Positions 22,105 to 32,959 of a stretch of 64,000 nt of DNA are shown one piece after another. Location: assembly GCA_021234155.1 (NCBI GenBank), contig JAJEKV010000003.1:22783569-22847568 (forward strand). Direction: 5' to 3'. Position 1 is the first letter of the stretch; every line of letters starts with the position of its first letter. A program made the translations under genes and the position numbers. Below the pieces are notes generated by a model. It saw only the letters and a program-made list of their open reading frames with translations. It was not told the origin of the DNA and made no database searches. The DNA is from Isoetes taiwanensis. Lineage: Eukaryota; Streptophyta; Lycopodiopsida; Isoetales; Isoetaceae.

Positions 22105-23795
22105 TTACTTCCTTTTATTTTGACTACTTGGTCTTTTATCTTTTCATGTCTATGCTATCAGATGTAGTATATCTTTCCTAGTATATAGAAACTTGGTACT
22201 GAAGATAATAGGAAGATCCAGTCTAATCATTACATGTGAAAACTTGTATATTTCTAGCACTATGCCTGCGCATGATGCATTCTTATGGACTATAATAATG
22301 TAGACTCTAAATCACAGCCTATGCTTATGCTACAAACCACGCATGTTATGTCAAAGGTGGAGTCAGTTTTGGATGTTATAACAAGTAGGTTAAGAACTTA
22401 ACACAATGAGCTGCACTGATCATGGCTTCTAAACCCAAAATAAAGTGAGATTGGCTTGATTAAGTGTAAGAGCACAAACTGCTTTACGCTTGAGAAGATC
22501 AAGTTACTAGCTAAGGCATAAAGAAATCTCAATGCAATTTCTAACCACACTTCATGTTAGACTTACCAATGCCTCTACAAGCAAGCATGTTATGTCAAAG
22601 GCAGAGTGCATTTTATAACAAGTAGCTTAGAAACTTAATAATGGGCGATGCACCGATCATATATGGCTTATTAAATGTAAGAGCACAAACTGCCTTACAC
22701 TTTGAGACAAAGGAATCTCCATCTAGTTGTCTCAGTAACCGATGCTTTTATTTCCAAAAACGTATAATTTGTTCCTTGCTCCTAGGAGTCACATTTATCA
22801 GATTATTGGCAAACTAGGTGCGCTTAATGGCAAATATGTGCTGGCAAGTTAGTTATGCGTAATAAGAACTTTGCGATTCTGCCCCTAAGCTCAGCTGTCA
22901 ACATGTTAATTGAATGAGTCCCAGGCAATATTCTTAAACCATTTTCTGGAGAAATGACATGGGGTATACTTCCCATATAGAGATGTTACACATGGGAGTC
23001 CAACTAAGCTGGTGTCTAAAATCTTGAAGATGCTCTAACTCTGTGCTTTCCTCCTAGCTCTATCTGCAAAGGCTGCCTTCTTGGACATGGCATTGGGATT
23101 TAAAGACTTATAAATTGCATCATTGCATTTACAATTCATTCAATTGTTCTTAGCATCTTTATTTAAATATATAGTTTGCCAATACTATATAAAGGGAGTC
23201 CTAAAAGGGATTAGCTAGGTATGGCACATAAAATACAATGCTACTACATCTATTAAGTGCACTATCTGATGTCACAATCATATGTTTATGAATCTATAGG
23301 GAATGATATGAATGTAGTATCTGATACAATTAAGTCCCAGCGCTTGGACATATAATCACCAAACTCTAAAGTGTTTATGAATCTATAGGGAATGATATGA
23401 ATGTAGTATCTGATACAATTAAGTCCCAGTGCTTGGACATATAATCACCAAACTCTAAAGTGTTTATGATAAGAAAGAAATAGATTTTGAGAAATCCAGC
23501 TAATTGAAAAATTTGCATTTTGATTATATTTACCCAACTAAAATGCCATATTTGTACTCTTAGATCTATAGGTTAATTACTCTTTGTCCAACAGGTTTGC
23601 AAACTTTATTCTGATTCTAATTTGCTTTTAGAAATTTTAATGTGACAGAATATACCTCAGTAGTAGATTTTATGTAAGTAATGCATCTGCGATGACGCTG
23701 CCAACATAATGCTCTTCGTACTTAATATTGTTCTCACATCTGCTGCATATGAATGCCAAGATTAACGTAAGATGAAACACACAAAACACAACACA
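22105..23795 (+). repeat. Repeat E, full copy
   Basis: The part from 22,205 is a direct copy of 10,720-12,260. The part from 22,105 to 22,910 is an inverted copy of 8,220-8,965. Within it, 23,283-23,371 is repeated in tandem at 23,372-23,460 (89-bp period). No coding sequence is recognised. Confidence 0.75.
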
Positions 23796-24375
23796 AAATG
23801 CATGCTTTAAACTGAAAAGCTATTAAAGGAAACGATAAGTATGCTGATCATTGCAACTGGGTACCGTTGAATTGAATGCCATTTCTTTCTCCTGATAGAA
23901 CCCACTCCAATAGAAGATGGATTGATCTGGCAAAACACATGGGATTGCTCTATAATTGGAGGTACAAAAGCATCTAACCTGCAAAACATTAGCAAAAAAC
24001 TATTCTGATTTAACATGCAAACTCATCGCCAAAATAACCTTGAAACACATGGAACTGCTCCACAGGATTGAATGCATATTAGGCTTCCAGACCATTAATA
24101 CGCAATACTTGAGAAATATTGTGAAGTCTAAATTTTATGCGCCCATGTTTCTGTTTGAACAAATATTCCTTTGGAGCTACTACAGAAAAGATTACTTCTT
24201 TTTCAAATGATGGTCCATGTGACTGTTTTAATGGCAGTAACAAACTCCATAATGTATTGGGAACCGAGCATGTCTATTTCTGCCAGATAGCCCAGATTCT
24301 CAAAATTATGGAACTAAAGTAGAATTAGTATGCAAAATAGAGATAAAAAGGACCATATACATAAGAATCCATTTT
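23735..24375 (+). repeat. Repeat D, second copy
   Basis: This is a direct duplicate of 21,420-22,080. Its last part (24,158 onward) is also the inner end of block A right copy. It is therefore the inverted partner of 19,400-19,498. Confidence 0.75.
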
Positions 24376-26900
24376 TATAGTCCCTTTCTCTCTCAATATA
24401 TCATGCATCTAATGTTGGATAAAAAAGAATGATCAAGGTGTAACATCTGCAAGCCATCAATGTGGTTACACTTTGTATTTGCCTAGACGAATAGGATGAA
24501 AGTGTATCTATACAAATTGCTGGAGTTCAGGATTGGGATCCATGGCATTTATACAGAGTGGTGGCCATTTGCAAGAGTGTCATGCGAAGTTAACAGGCTA
24601 GCAATGCATAAAAGGAGCTGAAGCACCATAGCCAGATCTCTGCATTATGAAATATTGTCTTGTAGCTATATGTATGTATCCAGTAGATTGAACAGGTTGA
24701 GCCAGTAGAAGATAAAATAAAAACAAAAAACGTGGAATGCATGTACCTAGAATTTCTTCTGCAGAAAGTACTTCCTGCAAAAGCTCTAACTTAAAAGACC
24801 CAACAGTAATCCTTCTTGGCATAAAGGCCAGCAACCACAATGGAAAGTTGGCTGTAAAGATAGACCTCATGACTTACTGAAATATAAGGCCCATACGCCA
24901 ATCTGCCCTGCAATATCAAACTAAAAAAAATCAAAATGGCCCTTTCGAGATTGCAAAACATGAGCACTTGGCCAATACATCCTTATCTAGAGACTTCTTC
25001 TTGAACTATCTTGCTATGCATGAAAATACTGGAATAGAAAACACTTGCCATTAGATAGAAAATCACAAATGTAGCATGTATTTTAGCATTAATTTGATCC
25101 ACAGATATGAATCAGGCTAATCACTCTAATACCATCTACATATTTACAAACATAATAGATAAGCAAATAATCCTAAAGCTTGCAATAGTTTCTTGAGGAA
25201 GCATGACCTAAATAATAAATCCAAAGACCATGCAAAGGCCTAAAATAACATGCATATTTGACATATGCAATTATGTTGCCAAGTTTTTGGTCCAGTGCCA
25301 CCACATCTAAGTTTGATCAGCTTCCACAAGTACCATGATAATCTGAACAACAGGGAGGTCAACAAATGGATGTTCCCTGTGGACTCGCTAAAGGCTTTAC
25401 ATCTCAGCTAAAAGGAACACCTTTGCCAATCAGGCAACATTGGAGTGAACGGGCTACTTGGATATGTAACCACCTTCAGCCAACAACAATGAGGCTCCTT
25501 TTAATATTATAATTCAATAATAAAAAAAAAAAAAATTGTGAAGACCAAGTGCATAGAGAGATCAACGTGATTAGTTATTTCACACAATAGCTATAATACA
25601 TGTCAGAATCCCCATTCCACACTATTTTATTATTTTCTCTAGCATTCATGTTTTGAAATTAAAACAAGTCAGACCTAATATGAAGTTACTGTATCACTTT
25701 TTGATGCCTTTCACATATAGGCCTCTCTAGAACTTAAGGGCTATTCAAGGAAGCCTTTTCTGGCATTGCTGCAATGCCCCTAATTGCTGCAACCTGTGCA
25801 TAAAAGTTGCCACTTAAAACTGATGTGTCTTACAAGCGCAAACTTACGAATTCAGCTAACATATGATAGGATGTGGAATTGATGCATTGCTTGCGAACAT
25901 CTATGCCACGAATGTATTTGGAACCTCTCTACTGATGTCTATTGGCTGCAATGTAAACTTAGAAACAAAACCATCTAGTTTAGCCATGGTATTGACATCT
26001 TGGAAATTTGCTTGAAAGTAGTAGTTTTCTTGCAATTCTAGTGAAGCATTACCTTTGATAGGCCTCAATGGGCATGAAAAATATGCCCTTCACATTGCAC
26101 AGGCATATATCTAGAATGGAAGATAGGCTTGATAGATTTTCAGATATCAAAATGATACATTGCTTGTTGATGCATGCTCTTCTGTGATCTTTTGAACACC
26201 ATCTTTTGTTTTTGGTTCATCCACATAGCAAAATGAGTTGCAATACATTTAGTTCTTACAAGGCAAAAGGTATCAAAACAATAGCAAGAATATATTAAAA
26301 CAACATATTTGCGTACTGGAGAATGAAAATGATTATTTTGGCAAGATCTTTCACCTTCAAATGTTTGCAAAGCTTTCCCAGTATACAAGCCGAAGCGGGT
26401 GCATGATGCACACCTGTTTGCCTTGAAATGTGCTTCCGACCAGGAATTTTGACATGTGGAAAAAATCTTTGTTATAAGTGTTTTTAATGTATGCAAAAAG
26501 TGTTTTTCTTGCTTGGGTAAATCATACATTTAAGTGTTTCTCTTGCTTGGGTAAATCATACACGACTGTTGTCTACCTATAATTAACCACGAAGACCGAC
26601 ATATGACCAAAAGGTTGACTACAGACTTAGCGTAAACCGTTGTGTAATTAGTCAACTATAAAAGATTTTTTTCTGTAATAATGTATGCTCTAGGATCTTC
26701 ACAATCTGAAGGATAGTTTGTATTAAAATTTTGTGACCATAGTTTGTGTTAATTTTTTTTTTCTTCTTTTTGAGGGTAAGAGATTAGATTAAATTATAAT
26801 ATAAAAGACGTGGTCCCCTGTAGAGGAAGATAGAACGAATTACAGCTAAATGTGGAGGGTTTTACCAATGCAGTACTCAAGAGAGCATCATCTTTCCAAC

Positions 26901-27331
26901 ACATAACTACCATTGACATTAATTAACACAACCATTAGGTCCAGCAAATTTAAATTAAAATCCCCCTTAAACCCCCTTTGGTTTGGGTGCATATTCACAC
27001 GGGGGGTGACTCCGGGCAACGAGAGCTGTTGGATAGGCATATTCACCCCTTATTCCTTAATCTACACTGTACGTAAAGTTCCTCGTTTGTGGGGTATGCA
27101 AGTACAAAATTTGCTATACTGTATAACAAGATTCGCAAAATACTATAAGATTTCAAGCGGAATACTATATGGTGTTGATTTAAATGACGTGTAAAATATA
27201 CAATTATGAGGGCTCTCATTTCACGTCACCCGTGTGAATATGCACCCAAACCAAAGGGGGTTTAAGGGGATTTTCATTTAAATTTCTTTGGACCCAATGG
27301 TTGTGTTAATTAATGTCAATGGTAGTTATGT
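26901..27331. mobile_element. Foldback/MITE-like element with about 110-bp terminal inverted repeats
   Basis: The stretch 26,901-27,010 matches the reverse complement of 27,225-27,331 with few differences, around a 214-bp centre. The arms contain 'ccattgacattaattaaca' and 'gtttgggtgcatattcacac'. No transposase is present, so it would be a non-autonomous DNA element or a foldback structure. A copy of its right arm and following sequence lies at 56,396-56,830. Confidence 0.75.
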
Positions 27332-27438
27332 GTTGGTTGTTAATGTCAATAGTTGTTATGTGTTGGTTGTTATGTGTTGGGGGATTTAATTTTAATATGT
27401 TGGATGTTAATGGTTTGTGTTGCAAAAAAAAAAAATTT

Positions 27439-27483
27439 GGCCCCTTCGGGGCCTTAGGGATGTCACACCCCCCCCATGTGACA
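27439..27483. repeat. Two adjacent hairpins
   Basis: GGCCCCTTCGGGGCC is a 6-bp stem with a three-base loop. About 10 bases on comes TGTCACA, a C-run, then TGTGACA (7-bp stem). In the related copy at 56,640-56,680 both stems are destroyed by small deletions. Confidence 0.7.
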
Positions 27484-28104
27484 AAAATTTTAGAATTCAA
27501 ACCAGAAAAAAACTAGAATTCATTTGAGGCTTTCATCACCTGTAGCTTTTGAATTTCATCACAATAAAACAAATAAAACATAAGTAAAAGTTACCATAAA
27601 GATAGAGCAGATTGATCCCATTATTCTGAAAGTCATAAAGTTTGCAACACCCATACACAAACATTTTTTTCAACTGGAATTTAACTTGACCTTTGGCCTC
27701 CATGGATTCTTGTGGTGAGAAACCAAAGTGGGAAACTTTTCTGCTTGTTAGCACAAGGATCTAGAAGCCTTGGAATTTGCTTAATAACTGCCTCAAAATC
27801 TAAAAATGCATGGTAATTTTTGCAAGCTTCATTCAAAATGAGCCATAAAACAATATCTAATAGCACAATCCTCAGATAATAATCGGTGGTAGGATGTGAA
27901 AGCCTACCAAACCCGACTAAAAAAATTGCTGTTTTAGCATAAATAACTTAACCAAACATATCCATATCATACACTATAAAAAGATCTCGGAGAGAGCTTT
28001 CCAAAGCAATAAAAATCATCTCAAACAGAGCTCGGATCGAAGTTATGATAAGAAATGTGTTCTTGCGGTTAAACCGCACTACATGCGCCCTTCAAGCCCT
28101 TCAT

Positions 28105-28355
28105 GTGCCCATTATGCACCACACACAAAAAGAGGGCTTTTGTTGTGAGCCATTGGTTGTTGACCATTATGCACCACACGAAAAAAAAAAAGCTTTTGTT
28201 GTGAGCCATTGATTTTCAAGCCCTTCATGTGCCCATTATGCACCACACACACAAAAAGAGGGCTTTTGTTGTGAGCCATTGGTTGTTGACCATTATGCAC
28301 CACACGCACAAAAAAAGGGCTTTTGTTGTGAGCCATTGGTTGTTGACCATTGAAA
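28105..28355 (+). repeat. Minisatellite, about 57-66 bp units
   Basis: Four units contain 'cattatgcaccacac', an A-rich stretch, 'ggcttttgttgtgagccatt' and 'ggttgttgac'. Unit lengths vary with the A-run and with one longer unit containing 'tcaagcccttcatgtgc'. The frames through it are low-complexity and not treated as genes. Confidence 0.85.
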
Positions 28356-28878
28356 AAAAAGGCTAAAATCAATGGCTCAGAAATGGTGCACTCTAGATGT
28401 ACGCATTAGTACATCCATTTGAATACATCACGAAATCATAGGAAAACCTTAGTGAAAAGCGTACAAAAACACAAAGAAAACCCCCTGTTATTATGCTACA
28501 TATTGGGGATCACGAATCTTCTCCAAAGGGCAGGTACTATAGAGAGAGACAACTCCTTTTCCACACCTATAACCCCCACTTGATACTCGATATAGTTAAC
28601 ATTAAATGACTGCCACATTTGCAGCAACATTGTCGGCATCATTTTCCTCTATCCCATCCTTGTTGAGCGAATGGCATCTAAAGAAGGAATAGAATCCTTC
28701 CAAAGCACCTAGTCTATTAAGTATTTTGTTATATCTCCTACCCTTCTGCCTATGGTGCGATAAACCCATCAATGGTACTTCCAGATTAAACATGTTTTTT
28801 AGTTTCGCAATAGAAATCTGAAGCCCTTCAATGCATAAACCGCAACGGTATTTCCAGATAGCCAAAGAGCAATGTTCA

Positions 28879-31464
28879 ATTGTTACGAATGCTCTGTTCT
28901 TCCTGCAAACTCATCAACTTATTAGAAAGTAAAACAACATAGAGTACTCGTTTTACCACCCAACCGGACCAACTAGAAGAGATATCACCAAGTCAAGCTA
29001 CTCCGTAAGACTGTATAAGAACAAACTCTTTCTAGCCACCAACCATTGATGTTACATGAACTCCTTCTAATGATATGATCAATTGAGGAACAAGAGAAGA
29101 TACTAGAAGGTAAGGCCAGGCACATCATCAACATAGGAAGAAGCAGATTTAGTTGTGCAGTCGACTTAGACCCCTATGCACCTTTCTGGGCATAACTTTC
29201 AAACTGTAAAGAATCTATGGACAAACCAAACCCAATCTGAAAACTAGACTTCAAGAGCTTTCCAACAAGGTAAGGATCGCCGACTTCTGAGTTGTGGTCG
29301 CGGAGATATCACGTCTCAAAATTGTCCTTCTATTTATAAGTAACAACACCTTTTTTTGTCTTTTTGCTTCTAAATAAAGGTCAAGGTTTATTTTTAGCTC
29401 TCTCTTTCATAATAGCAAGGCTTAGACATACTGGATGACTTTCTTACTTGATCATATCAATAAATATTGTTCCATGCAAGGCCACTCCCCCGAGCACCAT
29501 TATTAGTTCTTAACCTTAAACCATATCAATTCCTCCCCTTCTCGGGATTGATCGTCCTCGATCAAGAAATTATATGGCAAATTTGACACAACCAAGTCCA
29601 TGGCTACAACCGCATAATAAAAAGTTATCAAGTCCAGTCCTTTAGGCTAAAAATTTCCAAGTCCAGCCCTTTAGGCTAAAAATTTTCGTAACCAAGTCCA
29701 TGGTTACAACCCTGATTGAATCCACAATAAAAAATATTCAATAACATAATCAAGTCCATGGTTACAACCCTGATTGAATCCTCAATCAGAAATATTCAAT
29801 AACATAACCAAGTCCATGGTTACAACCCTAGTTGAGTCCACAACTAGAAAATAATTTACCACAACCAAGTCCATGGTTGCGACCCTAGTTGAATCCACAA
29901 CTAGAAAATAATCAAGTCCAACTATTATGCTACAGATATATTAGTTGTCTCAAGATTTACTATACACTATACAAAGAAAAGAACACGATAGCCGCCTAAA
30001 ACTTAGGTTGCTAATGTGCCAAATAAGAAGGTAAGAATATCTCCCAAATAATTTCCTGCATGACAATTTCTATGTCCTCAATCATGACATTAGAACCTGC
30101 AAACCCAACCAAATAATATGGTTCTTTATTAACATAGTCTTTCCCGTCTTGGGACCAACCTTGCCCTCCTAGGAATGGTCTTTTTCTGATCCTCCAAGGC
30201 AGGATCCGCGCTTGGACAGAAAAATCTCCATACTGATCCATCAAGTAGGCGTCCCTCATGGCATTCCCAGCCCTTTCCAGTTCTTCAAGATAAATATCAT
30301 CATTCAACTTGAACAAGAAAGATATTTTCCCCTTCCATTAGGAAGTATTAATACCAATTATTAGTCCTTCCCTTCTCAGGAATAAACTTAGTTCCTCGAG
30401 AAGGCCTCCAAAACCCACAAATTGAACATCGACTTAATTTGTCTCAACAAAATGTTTACTAACCTCCACCAAAAGCACCAACTTCTGATCAATCTCCATT
30501 CCAGTTTGCAATCTCCAGCACTAAACAAAAGACCTGCGAACATCAGGAATAACAAACATTCTATTCACATGGATGAGCACCAACTCATTCCAATCTCTTG
30601 GACATGGCATCCGCTCATTCCAATCGTGAACCTGGCATACGCTCATTCCAATCACTTGGTCAAGAGCACCAACTCTTTCCAACCATGAGACACCAACCTC
30701 AGCCATAAGGATGCAATAAGAAATATCTAAAGATTCTAATCACAATCCCTAAACATCAATTTCATACCAGACAAGAGGTAACCTATTTGTAATTTGCCCC
30801 TCTTGGAACTCTTGTGCTGCTTAGCCACTTAAATTTCCAACGCCTTCCATCACCCCTGACTCATTTACCGGTAAAGACCGGGCGGGCTCGATACCAATTG
30901 TTATGAATGCTCTATTCTTCTTGCAAACTCATCAACTTATTAGAAAGTAAAACAACATAGAGTACTCGTTTTACCACCCAACCGGACCAACTAGAAGAGA
31001 TATCACCAAGTCAAGTTACTCCGAGGAACAAGAGAAGATACTAGAAGGTAAGGCCAGGCACATCATCAACATAGGAAGAAGCAGATCTAGTTGTGTAGTC
31101 AACTTAGACCCCTATGCACCTTTCTGGGCATAACTTTCAAACCGTAAGGAATCTATGCACAACCAAGCCAATCTGGAAACTAGACTTCAAGAGCTTTCCA
31201 ACAAGGTAAGGATCGCCAACTTCTGAGTTGTGGTCGCGGAGATATCACGTCTCAAAATTGTCCTTCTATTTATAAGTAACAACACCTTTTTTTGTCTTTT
31301 TGCTTCTAAATAAAGGTCAAGGTTTATTTTTAGCTCTCTCTTTCATAATATCAAGGCTTAGACATACTGGATGACTTTCTTACTTGATCATATCAATAAA
31401 TATTGTTCCATGCAAGGCCACTCCCCCGAGCACCATTATTAGTTCTTAACCTTAAACCATATCA
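28879..31464 (-). mobile_element. Non-autonomous LTR retrotransposon, right copy (complete)
   Basis: On the minus strand the 5' LTR is about 31,464-30,898. The primer site at 30,898-30,886 has TGGTATC directly followed by GAGCCC, one base shorter than in the left copy. The purine tract is near 29,542-29,529 and the 3' LTR is 29,528-28,879. Both sides are bordered by AATGTTCA (28,871-28,878 and 31,465-31,472), a target duplication of up to 8 bp. The LTR reads TGATATGG to AACAAT, and the exact end is uncertain by a few bases. The related unoccupied site is at 21,355-21,362. The inside contains the 101-codon open frame and the tandem hairpin array but no polymerase. Confidence 0.88.
30011..30316 (-). 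CDS. Unrecognised 101-codon ORF in the small LTR element
   Basis: This is the right-hand counterpart of the frame at 14,804. It reads MFKLNDDIYLEELERAGNA, then RDAYLMDQYGDF and KDYVNKEPYYLVGFAG, and ends LPSYLAH. The extra N-terminal part is in frame here, but in the left copy it is cut by a stop ('atatttaactt'). It could be a remnant of a gag-like protein. No motif proves that. Confidence 0.35.
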   Translation of the reverse strand: MFKLNDDIYLEELERAGNAMRDAYLMDQYGDFSVQARILPWRIRKRPFLGGQGWSQDGKDYVNKEPYYLVGFAGSNVMIEDIEIVMQEIIWEIFLPSYLAH

Positions 31465-32900
31465 AATGTTCACAAGTGACGCATCAATACAGCTTCTATC
31501 TGAGATCAATATCAGTCCTGACCATTCTAATTCGAGGACAGACAAACGAATGATGGGGCTAACCCAATGCCAGTACTCCATGATCATGGGGCAAAAGATC
31601 ATGATCCATTGGGCATTCATGATCATGGATGCCCAATGGATTCCCGAACCGAACATCCAAATGAGCATTTATCTACATCTGTTATATCCTTGTTATATAA
31701 ACTCACATGTGTACTTAGCCCCCCTTCAAGGGCCATCCATATGAAGAATTGAATCTTCTTGGAGCTGATGGATTTCCAAGAATTGGCTAAAACTGCTTTA
31801 GCCATGACGTTACTCATTCCCAGTCTTATCTCTACTTTTAACGGAACGTCTTGACCTAGAGACTGATAGATCTTTGACACACTGTAATGTTGACATCCAT
31901 TGAGTAGCTCCTATAAAAGCACAATGTCTGAATTCATTGATCTGATGGCTGCCAACATCCTTCCACGCTTCAACACGCGTTTTATTCCATGAAGGTTTCA
32001 AGAGGCAATCTTCATGTGGCAAAAAGAGTCAATGTCCTTTGCCTCCACTTGGGCCACCCAGATCCACCATAAAAGCTTGGAGGAAAGAAGCTTTATTGTG
32101 GTGGAATATCTTTCTCCAAAGATTAGAGACCGCAGCATCCCTTCTAGCAAGGGGTTCCATGTCAGGATACACCCCACTTCGAATGAGCATCTGGGGAATA
32201 CATTTCTAGAGCATGAATGCCAATCATCATGTACCTTTGCCTCACCTTGCCTTGTAACAAAGAATACCACCCCAAAAGTTTTTCCCCTTTATGGACCCAT
32301 AACTCTCTTAGGGACCCACACATTGAGATAGTACATACAAAGAGTCCCTTTGATAAATGTATGAAGCCATTTTTATAAATCCAAACCTTTCCATAGGGCC
32401 CATAGGTTTTAACCACTGACCTTAACATTGTTCCTGCTAGAAGCCCAAGGGTTTCACTTTTAGAGTTTGGCTTAGTCCTTTGAATGGCCCCAACATATCT
32501 TACTCTAGCTTGTCGGACTTGAGGGACCATTTCATACACTGTCGTAGTTGTGTGATGATGATACACTATCATTCTTATCATATTTGCTCTACAGCTTTTG
32601 GTCGGACCACATTTCATGTAGCCCCTTTCGAAGTTACCACTCCAGCAAATCAAACTAGCGACTGCTATGGCTTTGATTATGGCCACCTAGTGTTGAGCAA
32701 ATCTTAGTAGTTCGTTTATAGCAAAATTATTAAGCCAGATCATTGATGTTTTAAGGACCTGTGAACAAATAAATCCAGATCATTACATGGGCCATAGCTC
32801 TGGCACAAATGCAAAGCTTGTCGGGTCTGTGCATATCTACAAATTGTGCTATATATCTGACGTTAGCAGAGGGTTGAGTTTTGGCAACTTGTGTATCCTG
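31465..32900 (-). repeat. Block B, right copy (LINE fragments)
   Basis: The stretch is the inverted partner of 19,499-21,400. The frame at 31,880-31,623 keeps the LINE zinc-binding part better than the left copy (KAVLANSWKSISSKKIQFF, then CSFGCSVRESIGH). The endonuclease start MKIAS is present near 32,013, where a stop follows early. Confidence 0.8.
32162..32686 (-). other. Unrecognised 174-codon open frame in block B
   Basis: The frame starts MAIIKAIAVASLICWSGNF and contains VRQARVRYVGAI, then TYGPYGKVWIYKNGFIHL. The left copy (19,714-20,094) keeps the first 126 codons with few changes. It lies directly 5' of the LINE endonuclease start, so it could be LINE ORF1 or 5' leader. I recognise no domain in it. 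Confidence 0.3.
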
Positions 32901-32959
32901 CATCATTATGATGCAGGTCGAATGGAGACTCAAAATGGACGATCTTCAATTTTCAATGA

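Larger units (their letters stand above)
24158..28870 (-). repeat. Block A, right copy
   Basis: The stretch is the inverted partner of 16,246-19,498. The frames at 24,598-24,870, 26,140-26,529 and 28,602-28,865 match those of the left copy. It is interrupted at about 26,900-28,500 by extra sequence (foldback element, hairpins and minisatellite) that the left copy lacks. Adenine runs at 25,519-25,533 mirror the T-run of the left copy. Confidence 0.85.

Noticed and set aside
28105..28355. Frames through the minisatellite (HNGQQPMAHNKSP repeats)
   Set aside because: The peptide repeat follows directly from the DNA repeat, unit lengths are not multiples of three, and nothing else supports coding.
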